Below are positions 43,389 through 51,827 of a DNA stretch of 64,000 nt, in pieces. The number at the start of each line of letters is the position of its first letter. Within the stretch, counting starts at the first letter, position 1. Source of the stretch: Flavobacterium sp. ZT3R18 (GTDB lineage Bacteria; Bacteroidota; Bacteroidia; Flavobacteriales; Flavobacteriaceae); contig NZ_VJZS01000001.1 in NCBI RefSeq assembly GCF_007097385.1, forward strand, positions 62,001 to 126,000, read 5' to 3'. The translations under genes and the position numbers were made by a program. The notes beneath the pieces are model-generated. The model ran no database searches. It worked only from the letters and a program-made list of their open reading frames with translations, and was not told the origin of the DNA.

Positions 43389-44933
43389 TTATTCTTTAAT
43401 AACATTTCCTTTTTTATCATAGAAATGATATTCTAAATACGTGTAAGCGTCACGAGGTATGATTTTCACCCATTTTTTGTATTCAAAAAACCATTTTGAA
43501 CGCAATGATGGAAAACCTTTACTGAGGTATGCAGCCACAAACGGATGTACATTAAGTACTACGTTTTTGTGGGTTTTTAAAACTCTTTCCAGATCGGAAG
43601 CAATTCTGTCAATGATTAAGATTGGCGCTTCAATTTCGCCATGCTCATTGTTAGGATCTTCTTCTCTAGTTTTAATGTTAACTTCTGGTCTTACGCGTTG
43701 TCTGGTAATTTGGACTAGCCCAAACTTACTCGGTGGTAAGATTTTGTGTTTCGCTTTATCATCGCTCATTTCTTCTCTCAAGAAGTCGAACAAAACTTTA
43801 CGATTTTCTGGATTAGACATATCGATAAAATCAACTACGATTATCCCGCCCATATCACGAAGACGCAATTGTCTCGCTATTTCGGCGGCAGCAATCATAT
43901 TCACTTCCATGGCTGTGTCCTCTTGGTTGGTAGCTTTATTAGAACGGTTTCCACTATTTACGTCTATAACGTGCAAAGCTTCAGTGTGTTCAATAATAAG
44001 ATAAGCCCCTTTACTCATGGAGACTGTTTTTCCAAATGAAGTCTTGATTTGTCTCTCTATATTGTATTTCTCAAAAATAGGCGTATCATTTGACTGATAG
44101 AACTTAACAATTGATTGTTTGGATGGTGCAATTTCTTGCAAATAATCCTTTGTTTGGTTGTACAACTCTTCATCATCAATCTGAATACCACTAAAGGTGT
44201 CATTAAATACATCTCTTAATATCGAAGAAGCTCTGTTGAGCTCTCCTAATACCTTGGATGGATGATGAGCAGTTGGTAATTTTTTACACATTGCATTCCA
44301 TCTGCTTAGCAGGTTCTGCAAATCTTTTTCTAATTCTTCTGTATTTTTGCCTTCGGCTACTGTGCGAACAATAACACCAAATCCTTTTGGTTTGATGGAT
44401 TGTACGAGTCGTTTCAAACGTTCCTTTTCTTTTTTGTCTTCTATTTTTTGTGAAATAGAAACTCTATCAGAAAACGGAACCAAAACAATAAATCTTCCGG
44501 CTAGAGAAAGCTCAGCGCTAATTCTAGGGCCTTTGGTAGATATTGGTTCTTTGACGACTTGTACCAAAACAGATTGATTGGCGCTTATTACATCCGTAAT
44601 AGTACCATCTTTATCTATTTCTTTTTCAAACTGAAAGTTTTTTAGGGAGAAATCTTTTATTTTACCTGCGCTTACAAGTTTTATGAATTTCAGCTGGGAA
44701 GCTAAGTTAGGACCTAAATCGTGATAATGTAAAAAGGCATCTTTTTCGAAGCCTACATTTACAAAAGCAGCATTAAGTCCAGCAACAGGTTTTCTTATTT
44801 TGGCAATAAAAATATCACCAACCTGAAAGTTGCTTTTCTCTTCTTCTTTGTGTAATTCAATTAGTTTTCCATCTTTTAATAAGGCAAAATCTACGAAATC
44901 AGAACTAGATCGAATGATTAATTCTTTATTCAT
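43389..44933 (-). CDS. rng: ribonuclease E/G family protein
   Basis: A 514-residue endoribonuclease of the RNase G type, processing rRNA and mRNA. An S1-type RNA-binding domain is visible at the N-terminus (QVGDIFIAKIRKPVAGLNAAFVNVGF), and the catalytic region has the DVNSGNRS and GGIIVVDFIDM motifs with metal-binding Asp residues. The length matches RNase G and it lacks the long C-terminal scaffold of RNase E. It lies downstream of the 30-residue basic protein and hup genes on the same strand. Confidence 0.95.
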   Translation of the reverse strand: MNKELIIRSSSDFVDFALLKDGKLIELHKEEEKSNFQVGDIFIAKIRKPVAGLNAAFVNVGFEKDAFLHYHDLGPNLASQLKFIKLVSAGKIKDFSLKNFQFEKEIDKDGTITDVISANQSVLVQVVKEPISTKGPRISAELSLAGRFIVLVPFSDRVSISQKIEDKKEKERLKRLVQSIKPKGFGVIVRTVAEGKNTEELEKDLQNLLSRWNAMCKKLPTAHHPSKVLGELNRASSILRDVFNDTFSGIQIDDEELYNQTKDYLQEIAPSKQSIVKFYQSNDTPIFEKYNIERQIKTSFGKTVSMSKGAYLIIEHTEALHVIDVNSGNRSNKATNQEDTAMEVNMIAAAEIARQLRLRDMGGIIVVDFIDMSNPENRKVLFDFLREEMSDDKAKHKILPPSKFGLVQITRQRVRPEVNIKTREEDPNNEHGEIEAPILIIDRIASDLERVLKTHKNVVLNVHPFVAAYLSKGFPSLRSKWFFEYKKWVKIIPRDAYTYLEYHFYDKKGNVIKE

Positions 44934-44939
44934 TTGTAA

Positions 44940-45170
44940 ATTTTTATCTGTATTTTTAGATAAAAGAGGATAGATAAAAGAGAATAGACTTTTGAAAATC
45001 TAAAATCTAAAATCTAAAATCTAAAATCTTATTTACAGATGGATTAAACAATAATTTAACAGGTATTGTACCCGGGAGGAATTTTAGACTGCAGATTTAA
45101 GAGTTTAGACCGCAGTTTTAGACTGTAATCTGAAAACTGAATTCTGCGTACTGATTTTCCAAATTTCAAT
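44940..45170. repeat. AATCTAAA-type and ACTGAA-type word repeats
   Basis: A run of about four tandem AAATCTA units (about 44994-45030), followed by degenerate ACTG-rich words (TGAAAACTGAATTCTG) in the spacer upstream of rng. The same two word types recur at other intergenic sites of the window. No ORF is present. Confidence 0.6.
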
Positions 45171-45184
45171 GAACTTAAAAAAGA

Positions 45185-45212
45185 AAAAAGTAGTTTAAAA
45201 CTACTTTTTCTT
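45185..45212. terminator. terminator overlapping stop of the 30-residue gene
   Basis: AAAGTAGTTT and AAACTACTTT arms; the stop codon (TAG on the minus strand, 45201-45203) is part of the stem, and a T-tract follows on the minus strand. Confidence 0.8.
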
Positions 45213-45293
45213 TTTGTGACGGTTAGCTCTCGCTCTTTTTTTACGTTTGTGCGTCGCTACCTTATGTCTCTTTCTTTTTTTACCACTTGGCAT
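45201..45293 (-). CDS. 30-residue Lys/Arg-rich protein, probably ribosomal
   Basis: A 30-codon gene too short for ordinary ORF searches. The product starts MPSGKKRKRHKVATHKRKKR and ends NRHKKKK, with more than half of residues Lys, Arg or His, a composition expected of a small ribosomal protein. It lies between hup and rng, has its own terminator, and has a clear ATG at 45293. A novel ribosomal protein bL38 was reported in the Flavobacterium johnsoniae ribosome; this could be that gene, but I cannot confirm the match. Confidence 0.8.
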   Translation of the reverse strand: MPSGKKRKRHKVATHKRKKRARANRHKKKK

Positions 45294-45324
45294 ATCTTAT
45301 AGATTTTATGATTAATTAATAGTG

Positions 45325-45615
45325 TTATTTTGCTTCGTTATTTATTTTTACTCCTTCTACAAAAACTTTTGCAGGTTTGAAAGCAGGAATGTTGTGTGCA
45401 GGAATTTTGATTGTGGTATTTTTCGAAATATTTCTTCCTGTTTTTTCAGCTCTTGTTTTTACAATAAAACTTCCAAAACCTCTTAAGTAAACATTATCAC
45501 CAGTTTCTAGTGAGTTTTTTACTTCGTTCATAAAAGTCTCAACTGTTGCTTGAACATCACCTTTTTCAAGACCTAATTTTTCTGAAATTTTCGCTACGAT
45601 ATCTGCTTTCGTCAT
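45325..45615 (-). CDS. hup: HU family DNA-binding protein
   Basis: A 96-residue nucleoid protein. The HU fold is clear: TKADIVAKISEKLGLEKGDV helices, then the DNA-binding arm FVNLRG-type GSFIVKTRAEKTGRNISKNT with TGRN, and IPAHNIPAFKPAKVF. HU bends DNA and forms dimers. It is divergent from mutY and has a consensus promoter. Confidence 0.95.
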   Translation of the reverse strand: MTKADIVAKISEKLGLEKGDVQATVETFMNEVKNSLETGDNVYLRGFGSFIVKTRAEKTGRNISKNTTIKIPAHNIPAFKPAKVFVEGVKINNEAK

Positions 45616-45658
45616 TTTCTTTCCTTTTTATTATGTTGTAATAATTTTTTTGAGGTTG

Positions 45659-45666
45659 CAAATATA
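45659..45666 (-). promoter_or_regulatory. promoter -7 box of hup
   Basis: Reads TATATTTG on the minus strand with TTG (plus CAA at 45688-45690) 21 bases upstream; the leader is about 44 bases. Confidence 0.75.
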
Positions 45667-45748
45667 TGAATTTAAAAAACAATTAATCAACCTAATTCGT
45701 TAAAATTTAATTACATAAACAATTACTTTTGTTTTTTAATATTTTACA

Positions 45749-46786
45749 ATGAATTTTTCTAATACGTTAAACAAGTGGTATTTACAAAACAAAAGGGATC
45801 TTCCTTGGCGAAATACGACCGATCCATATCCCATTTGGCTCTCCGAAATCATGCTGCAACAGACAAGAGTGGCGCAAGGAACGCCTTATTTTTTGTCTTT
45901 TACCACAGTTTTTCCAACTGTTTTTGACCTCGCAAACGCGAGCGAAGAGCAGGTTTTAAAACTTTGGCAAGGTCTAGGCTATTATTCTAGAGCTCGAAAT
46001 TTACATAAAACGGCTCAAATCGTAGCTCACGAAATGGGAGGTGTTTTTCCTGATAATTACACCGACTTGCTAAAGCTAAAAGGTGTTGGCGAATACACTG
46101 CCGCCGCAATCGCCTCTTTCTCCTATAATGAATGCGTTCCTGTTGTAGACGGAAACGTATTTCGAGTGCTTTCTCGTTATTTTGATCTAGAAACCGATAT
46201 TGCCCAAGCTTCGGCCAAAAAAGAATTTTCTGCTTTGGCTTTCGAGCTCATGCCAAAAGATAATCCCGCACAATTCAATCAAGCCATCATGGAGTTTGGT
46301 GCCCTGCAATGCGTTCCCAAAAGTCCCAATTGCTCAATTTGTGTGTTCAACAGCAGTTGCGCAGCTTTACAAAAAAACAAAGTCGATCAATTGCCCGTAA
46401 AATCCAAGAAGCTCAAAGTCAGAAATCGCTACTTTAATTATATAGTAGCCGAAGATGATTTGCAGAATACCATCATCCAAAAACGCACCGCCAAAGGAAT
46501 TTGGCACAATCTGTACGAATTTCCATTAATCGAAACCGATACCGTCGAAGATTTTGATTGTATTTCAACGTATATTCAGAAGGATTTTTTTCAAGAAAAC
46601 GAGATCGTAAGTCTATTAGAATACAATTCAGAAAGTATCATTCATAAACTCTCGCACCAACATTTGCACATCAAGTTTTGGAAAGCGAGTCTGAAAGGTG
46701 TCGTCGAAAATGGAATCAACCTAGAAACCGTCAAAACTTTCCCGTTTCCAATAGTGATTCATAATTTTATAGAAGAGAAATTGTAA
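45749..46786 (+). CDS. mutY: A/G-specific adenine glycosylase
   Basis: Removes adenine mispaired with 8-oxoguanine in base excision repair. The 345-residue protein has the HhH region with EIMLQQTRVAQ, the helix LLKLKGVGEYTAAAIASF, the catalytic Asp in VVDGNVFRVLSR, and four Fe-S cluster cysteines in the C-x6-C-x2-C-x5-C spacing (CVPKSPNCSICVFNSSC). A C-terminal NUDIX-like domain (8-oxoG recognition) is present. It is divergent from hup. Downstream lies a 559-base gap with two repeat elements before the next gene, which precedes ssb-gldE-gldD. Confidence 0.95.
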   Translation: MNFSNTLNKWYLQNKRDLPWRNTTDPYPIWLSEIMLQQTRVAQGTPYFLSFTTVFPTVFDLANASEEQVLKLWQGLGYYSRARNLHKTAQIVAHEMGGVFPDNYTDLLKLKGVGEYTAAAIASFSYNECVPVVDGNVFRVLSRYFDLETDIAQASAKKEFSALAFELMPKDNPAQFNQAIMEFGALQCVPKSPNCSICVFNSSCAALQKNKVDQLPVKSKKLKVRNRYFNYIVAEDDLQNTIIQKRTAKGIWHNLYEFPLIETDTVEDFDCISTYIQKDFFQENEIVSLLEYNSESIIHKLSHQHLHIKFWKASLKGVVENGINLETVKTFPFPIVIHNFIEEKL

Positions 46787-46810
46787 AATCATTGGGTTTA
46801 AAATCATTCG

Positions 46811-46925
46811 GGGGTAACCCTATAAAACAACGGGGCCTACTTTTAGGAACGCATATTCGGCCCATTGTTTTATAGCGTCGGGCTATACGCGCTACTTCGG
46901 TAGCTAGCTTCTATCCCTTACCCAA
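46811..46925 (+). ncRNA. candidate structured RNA / GC-rich structured element
   Basis: A GC-rich island in AT-rich surroundings. TATAAAACAACGGGGCC (from 46821) pairs with GGCCCATTGTTTTATA (to 46874) with one bulge, forming a long stem; a second hairpin GCTAC-TTCG-GTAGC (46891-46904) closes with a stable C(UUCG)G tetraloop. GGGTAACCC near 46812 and TTACCCA near 46919 could pair over the whole. No ORF fits. Strand is assumed from the tetraloop reading, which would differ on the other strand. It could also be a structured repeat. Confidence 0.5.
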
Positions 46926-46993
46926 GCCGTAAAACGAGATGTTTAGTGTTTTAAAAGAAATTATTTTTAAACAGCTTCCTGTTTTTTTCTTCG

Positions 46994-47163
46994 CAATATT
47001 GTCATTCCGACGAAGGAGGAATCTTCACAAGTAGCTCGACAATCATATTCAAGTATATAATTGAAAAAGTAAGTTGATAATCATTTTAATTTTAAGTAGT
47101 TTTTCTTCTCCAAAATGCGAAAAATCTTGCTGAGATTCCTCCTTCGTCGGAATGACAATATTG
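46994..47163. repeat. 170-bp MITE-like element with 31-bp inverted repeats
   Basis: The ends, 46994-47024 and 47133-47163, are perfectly complementary over 31 bases, with core GTCATTCCGACGAAGGAGG. The core is related to that of the 132-bp elements at 41.5 and 57.5 kb (GTCATTTCGACGAAGGAGA). The interior has no ORF. Target duplications were not identified. Confidence 0.85.
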
Positions 47164-47345
47164 AGGAATATCTTTGGGTTAAAAATTAAGAGAGATATTT
47201 AATTATTTTGTTGTTCAATAATTATGTTTGTAGAATAGAATTGTCTCGTCCTATTCTATTGCAAACCCTAAGTCAATTAAATAGTATTGTTAAATAAAAA
47301 CTAAACCGCTTTGATTGTTAAGTAGGATATTTCTATCTTTCAAAC

Positions 47346-48536
47346 ATGAAAAAAATCTTTACTTTGAAAAAAATTATCCTTCTATTAAGTCTGCATTGCG
47401 GATTGTTAACTTTTGCACAAACCAATCCTTTAATTGTCCCTGCAAATGTGGTTTTGCCAAAAGACACTTTGGTTGCCAAACAACTGGTAAAATCATTAAA
47501 TGGCTTTTTGAGCCAAAAAGAAAGTCCCAACAAAGAGAACGTTTTTGTCTTAAAAGAAGACCTGCTGGAAACGTCAATCCTTCTTGACGAAATGAAAGGA
47601 ATCGAGAAAATCGGAAAATACAAGGACAATAACTTCTATAAAGGCTATTTGACCAGTGTGGTGCAAGTCGACAAAACTAATTTTATTATACAGTTGTCAT
47701 ATATAGGTGTAAACGAAAACACGCCTATTTTGGCCGCTAGTTTCGAAATTTTGGCCAAGTATATGGATGATAAATTCTATTTCTTGTCGCCTTTGCAACG
47801 CAACACCCTTTCTTGGCAAACGAAAAAAATAGGAAATTGTACCTTTCATTATAAAAACACCCTAAACACAAAAGTCGCTACCGAGTATGTAAAGGATGTG
47901 GCTCTTTTTGATAAAAAACTAGAGGCTCCACAAGACAATATCGTTTGGTATGGCTGTAATGATTTACCAGACGTGCTGAAAACTATAGGTGTTTTGTATA
48001 AATTAGAATACAATGGTCGCTCCGTGAGTACCTTTAATGCCAATGAAAATAAAACGACTTTGTTGGTTAACGGTACTTATAATACGAGTTTCAATAGTTT
48101 TGATCCACACGATTTATGGCACGAACGAGCAAGAAATACCATTCCAAGAAATATGATCAATAAACCGGTTGATGAGGGATGCGCCTATCTTTATGGTGGA
48201 AGTTGGGGAATCAGTTGGCAACAAATCTTGAAAACATTCAAAGAAAAAGTAGCTTCCAATACCAAAATCGACTGGCTTGCTTTGTTGGATGGAAAGCAAT
48301 TGAATTTTGGAGAAAGTATGGAAAAACATTTAATGGCGGATTATGTTGTAAATGCACTAATCGTCGAGAAAATCGAAAAAGAAAAAGGTTTTTCGGCGGT
48401 TAAAGAATTGCTTAGTTGTGGCAAATATGAGAAAGGGAATGAAAATTATTTTAAAGCACTAGAGAAATTAACGGGTATCAGCAAAGCTAACTTTAATGAA
48501 AGTGTTTGGGCGTTAATTAAAAAAAGCGGGAAGTAG
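47346..48536 (+). CDS. secreted protein of unknown function, gluzincin-like motif
   Basis: A 396-residue protein with a signal peptide (LLLSLHCGLLTFAQ, cleaved near residue 25). In the second half, FDPHDLWHERARNTIPRN followed by VDEGCAYLYGGSWG resembles a gluzincin metallopeptidase site (HExxH then E), except that HDLWH has Asp where Glu is normal. It may be a degenerate or altered peptidase of the MA type; I do not recognise the family with certainty. It lies between the mutY-side repeats and ssb, apart from the usual mutY-ssb neighbourhood. Confidence 0.6.
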   Translation: MKKIFTLKKIILLLSLHCGLLTFAQTNPLIVPANVVLPKDTLVAKQLVKSLNGFLSQKESPNKENVFVLKEDLLETSILLDEMKGIEKIGKYKDNNFYKGYLTSVVQVDKTNFIIQLSYIGVNENTPILAASFEILAKYMDDKFYFLSPLQRNTLSWQTKKIGNCTFHYKNTLNTKVATEYVKDVALFDKKLEAPQDNIVWYGCNDLPDVLKTIGVLYKLEYNGRSVSTFNANENKTTLLVNGTYNTSFNSFDPHDLWHERARNTIPRNMINKPVDEGCAYLYGGSWGISWQQILKTFKEKVASNTKIDWLALLDGKQLNFGESMEKHLMADYVVNALIVEKIEKEKGFSAVKELLSCGKYEKGNENYFKALEKLTGISKANFNESVWALIKKSGK

Positions 48537-48625
48537 TTTTGTTTTCTGTTTAATTTGTGTCTTTGTCTTGATGGTTCATTGCTATTAGGTTAAGGGCTTT
48601 ATACTAGGGTTTTTCTGAATCTATC
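48537..48625. other. spacer before inverted repeat, no gene seen
   Basis: The 304-base gap between the secreted protein and ssb contains only the inverted repeat at 48626-48691 and the ssb promoter; nothing else is supported. Confidence 0.5.
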
Positions 48626-48691
48626 TCTCGCAAAGCCGCAAAGGCGCAAAGGAAACGATTGTGAATTTTGCGACTTTGCGGCTTTGCGAGA
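48626..48691. repeat. 18-bp inverted repeat (CGCAAAG words)
   Basis: TCTCGCAAAGCCGCAAAG (48626-48643) is complementary to CTTTGCGGCTTTGCGAGA (48674-48691), with a 30-base loop. Shorter CTTTGCGT words recur near 62740. It resembles small repeats that are dispersed in Bacteroidota. Confidence 0.75.
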
Positions 48692-48813
48692 TAAAATGGA
48701 GGTTAATGGCATTGTTCGATTGTTATCGAGATTGTGGCAAAAAGTAATTTAGTCTTGCTGTATAGATGCAATTATTTCTAGAAATCCAATAAAAATAGTT
48801 TTCAAAAAAAATG

Positions 48814-48821
48814 TACCTTTG
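48814..48821 (+). promoter_or_regulatory. promoter -7 box of ssb
   Basis: TACCTTTG, an exact TAnnTTTG match, 19 bases before the ATG. The -33 region has only T-rich sequence. Confidence 0.65.
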
Positions 48822-48840
48822 ATAGAAATACCACCAAATC

Positions 48841-49281
48841 ATGAACGGAACATTAAATAAAGTAATGCTTATAGGTTATCTAGGCGATGATGTTAAAATG
48901 CATTATTTTGAAGGCGGAAACTGCATTGGAAGATTTCAATTGGCTACCAATGAAGTCTACGTCAATAAAACCACGAACGAAAAAATTACTTCTACCGAAT
49001 GGCATAATCTCGTGGTGCGCAATAAAGCTGCCGAAATTTGCGAAAAATACCTTTCAAAAGGAGATAAAATTTACGTAGAAGGTCGTATCAAATCGAGACA
49101 ATGGCAAGCCGAAGATGGCTCCACCAAACATACAATGGAAATTCAAGTAACCGAGTTTACGTTTTTGACAACAAAAAAAGATTCGGAAAACAATAAAATA
49201 TCAGATTCTTCCGGAACCACAAAAAACACTAACTTTGACGCTCAGAATAAAGACTTGCCAATCAATGATTTGCCGTTTTAA
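48841..49281 (+). CDS. ssb: single-stranded DNA-binding protein
   Basis: A 146-residue SSB. The OB fold is clear: MNGTLNKVMLIGYLGDD, IGRFQLATNEVY, TEWHNLVVRNKAAEICEKYL, GDKIYVEGRIKSRQW. The C-terminal tail ends in the acidic/hydrophobic INDLPF motif that recruits partner proteins. It precedes gldE by 23 bases, and the order ssb-gldE-gldD is typical of Flavobacteriia, which supports co-transcription. Confidence 0.96.
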   Translation: MNGTLNKVMLIGYLGDDVKMHYFEGGNCIGRFQLATNEVYVNKTTNEKITSTEWHNLVVRNKAAEICEKYLSKGDKIYVEGRIKSRQWQAEDGSTKHTMEIQVTEFTFLTTKKDSENNKISDSSGTTKNTNFDAQNKDLPINDLPF

Positions 49282-49304
49282 TTGTTTAACTAATTTATTA
49301 TAAT

Positions 49305-50600
49305 TTGGACCCAGAGCCCAGTTTAGAGATTACTTCATTTATAGATACCAATTTAGTCTTTGGTTTTATCGGGATATTTATTTTGTTGTTTTGTTCAGCA
49401 ATAGTTTCCGGTGCCGAAGTGGCCTTGTTTTCTTTGTCACAAAAGGATATTGATGAAACAATTCAGGATAATGCTTCAAAAGGAAAAATCATTTCTCAGC
49501 TTTTGGAAAAACCTAAAAAGTTATTGGCGACACTACTTGTAGCCAATAATTTTATCAATATAGGTGTTGTGATTTTATTCTCTTTTGTTGGAAAAGATTT
49601 GTTTGCTGCCATTACATCCCCAGTTTTAAAATTTACTACCGAAGTAATTTTGGTTACTTTTCTATTGTTGCTTTTTGGCGAAGTATTGCCAAAAGTATAT
49701 GCCAGTAGGAACAATGTGAAATTTGTTAAATTGATTGCTTATCCAATTTCTGGATTAGACAAAATACTATCTCCGGTTAGTTTGCCTATGCGTTCTGCAA
49801 CTATTTATTTGCAAAATAAATTAGGAAAACAAAAAACGAATTTTTCTGTAGATCAATTATCACAAGCTTTAGAATTAACGGCGACAGGTGAAACATCTAC
49901 AGAGGAGCAAAAAATTCTGGAAGGAATTGTCTCTTTTGGAAATACGGATACCAAGCAAGTAATGAGCCCAAGAATAGATATTTTTGCTTTAGAAATAACA
50001 GAAACATTTGAGGCTATTTGTTCCAAGATAATTGAAAAAGGGTTTTCTAGAATTCCAGTTTACCGAGACAATATCGACCAAATAGAAGGTGTTTTATTTG
50101 TCAAAGATTTGTTGCCGTATATTAACAACGCCGAATTTGATTGGACAACCTTAATACGGGAGCCTTTCTTTGTTCCTGAAAACAAAAAACTGGATAATTT
50201 GCTCAAGGATTTTCAAAGCATGAAAAGCCATTTGGCGATAGTGGTTGATGAATACGGAGGGACTTCGGGATTGGTTTCGCTGGAAGATGTTATCGAAGAA
50301 ATTGTGGGGGATATCAGCGATGAGTTTGATGACGAGCCTGTTAATTATTCTCAAATTGACGATAAAAATTATATTTTTGAAGGGAAAATAAATCTTAAGG
50401 ATTTCTACAGGATTATTGAAGTTGATGAAGATTTATTCGAAAATAATAAAGGTGAAGCTGAGACGTTAGCTGGATTTATTCTCGAAATTTTGGGTAATTT
50501 CCCTAAGAAAGGACAAAAAATAACTTTTGAAAACTGCGTATTCATCATTGAATCTGTAGATCAAAAACGAGTCAAACAAATTAAAGTAACGATTGAATAA
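49305..50600 (+). CDS. gldE: gliding motility protein GldE (CBS/CorC-type membrane protein)
   Basis: A 431-residue membrane protein. DUF21-type helices are at the N-terminus (about residues 15-180, ending near LSPVSLPMRSATI), followed by two CBS domains (PRIDIFALEI, ... YRDNIDQIEGVLFVKDLLPYI, HLAIVVDEYGGTSGLVSLEDVIEEIVGDI) and a CorC_HlyC domain (NYIFEGKINLKDFYRI). GldE is required together with GldD for gliding in Flavobacterium; its molecular activity is not fully known. The start is TTG at 49305, 23 bases after ssb. It is followed directly by gldD. Confidence 0.93.
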   Translation: MDPEPSLEITSFIDTNLVFGFIGIFILLFCSAIVSGAEVALFSLSQKDIDETIQDNASKGKIISQLLEKPKKLLATLLVANNFINIGVVILFSFVGKDLFAAITSPVLKFTTEVILVTFLLLLFGEVLPKVYASRNNVKFVKLIAYPISGLDKILSPVSLPMRSATIYLQNKLGKQKTNFSVDQLSQALELTATGETSTEEQKILEGIVSFGNTDTKQVMSPRIDIFALEITETFEAICSKIIEKGFSRIPVYRDNIDQIEGVLFVKDLLPYINNAEFDWTTLIREPFFVPENKKLDNLLKDFQSMKSHLAIVVDEYGGTSGLVSLEDVIEEIVGDISDEFDDEPVNYSQIDDKNYIFEGKINLKDFYRIIEVDEDLFENNKGEAETLAGFILEILGNFPKKGQKITFENCVFIIESVDQKRVKQIKVTIE

Positions 50601-50601
50601 A

Positions 50602-51171
50602 ATGAAAATGCTTAAAAAAACGACTACTATAGTTATACTTTTCACATTTTTCTTTGCCGTATTTGGATGTAAGGATGATGTTTTACCAAAGCCGTCCAGT
50701 TATTTACGTCTGGATTATCCAGAAGCCGAATATGTAGGTTTTAAAGGGAATTGTCCTTTTGCTTTTGAAATGAATTCGAAAGCAGTGATCAAAGCAGATA
50801 AGAATTGCGGATATTCGATTACCTATCCCAAAATGAAAGCGACTATTTATCTAACCTATAAACCAGTAAATAACAATATCAAAAAATTACTTAGAGATGC
50901 TCAGAAATTAACGTATGAGCATGTTATAAAAGCCGATGATATTCTGGAACAACCTTTTATAAACACCAATAATAAAGTGTACGGGATGTTTTATCAAGTA
51001 GATGGAAATGCAGCTACGAACTCTCAGTTTTATGTTACGGATAGTATCAAGCATTTTGTAACCGCCTCGGTTTATTTTTATGCTAAACCCAATTTTGATT
51101 CCATTATGCCAGCGGCAAGTTATATCAAAAATGATATGCAGCGATTGATGGAAACCATGAAGTGGAAGTAA
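50602..51171 (+). CDS. gldD: gliding motility lipoprotein GldD
   Basis: A 189-residue lipoprotein with a signal and lipobox (FFAVFGCKDD, lipid Cys at about residue 24). It is needed for gliding and secretion in Flavobacterium. The sequence LRLDYPEAEYVGFKGNCPFAFEMN, AVIKADKNCGYSITYPKMKATIYLTYKP is characteristic. The start is the ATG at 50602, one base after the gldE stop; a TTG in frame at 50593 would overlap gldE and is less likely. The end is followed by a terminator. Confidence 0.93.
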   Translation: MKMLKKTTTIVILFTFFFAVFGCKDDVLPKPSSYLRLDYPEAEYVGFKGNCPFAFEMNSKAVIKADKNCGYSITYPKMKATIYLTYKPVNNNIKKLLRDAQKLTYEHVIKADDILEQPFINTNNKVYGMFYQVDGNAATNSQFYVTDSIKHFVTASVYFYAKPNFDSIMPAASYIKNDMQRLMETMKWK

Positions 51172-51292
51172 TGTGAAAAATGCTCGCCCGTATCTAGCAG
51201 CCGAAATAGCACACCGATTATACGGATCAAACGGATTAGTACGGATTTTAGATACGATTGTAAATATTGATTCGTTCTGAGATAGTAATAAT

Positions 51293-51327
51293 AAAAAAAG
51301 CATTCGCCAACGACGAATGCTTTTTTT
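51293..51327. terminator. bidirectional terminator between gldD and HMA gene
   Basis: GCATTCG and CGAATGC arms with A-tract before and T-tract after, between convergent genes. Confidence 0.88.
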
Positions 51328-51346
51328 GTATAGAAAATCGCATAGT

Positions 51347-51727
51347 TTACGATTTCATATTCGAAACTTTGTATGTTTTTCCGTCTCCGGTAGCTTGAAC
51401 TACTTTAGTTAAGCTTTCTGGGGTTTGAACAGTTTTGTCAAAAGTTACGGTAGCCATTTTTTTATCAAAGTCTACTTTCGCAGTTTGTACTCCGTCAAGG
51501 TCTGTTAATTCTTCTTGAATGGTTTTGGCACAACCGATAGCACAAGTCATTCCTTCTACAGTAAAACTAGCGGTTTGCAGATTGGCGGCAGCGATTTCTT
51601 TTTTAACTTTTGGAGCTGCAGTTTCTGTTGAGGCAGTTTCTGTTTTTGATGCTGCTTTGTTGTCTTTACAGCTTGTAAAAAGTAAGCTCGAAAGTGCTAT
51701 AATTGCGATTGATTTTGTAAAATTCAT
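51347..51727 (-). CDS. heavy-metal-associated domain lipoprotein
   Basis: A 126-residue protein with a lipoprotein signal (LSSLLFTSCKDN, lipid Cys at residue 20), an Ala/Thr-rich linker, and a C-terminal HMA-like domain (residues 55-126, FTVEGMTCAIGCAKTIQEEL). The metal loop reads CAIGC, with three residues between the cysteines rather than two, a variant common in Bacteroidota. It may bind copper or a similar soft metal outside the cytosol. It is convergent with gldD and has a short promoter region upstream. Confidence 0.88.
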   Translation of the reverse strand: MNFTKSIAIIALSSLLFTSCKDNKAASKTETASTETAAPKVKKEIAAANLQTASFTVEGMTCAIGCAKTIQEELTDLDGVQTAKVDFDKKMATVTFDKTVQTPESLTKVVQATGDGKTYKVSNMKS

Positions 51728-51827
51728 TATAATAAGTTTTTAAGTTTCTGATATTGTGTTGCAAAATTAATAAAAAAAGGGGCTGTAGTTTCTAAATTTA
51801 GTACAATTTTGCATCAAAATAGTGTTT

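Noticed and set aside
44994..45030. Tandem AAATCTA units considered as a CRISPR-like array
   Set aside because: Units are about 7 bases with no spacers of constant length and no cas genes nearby.
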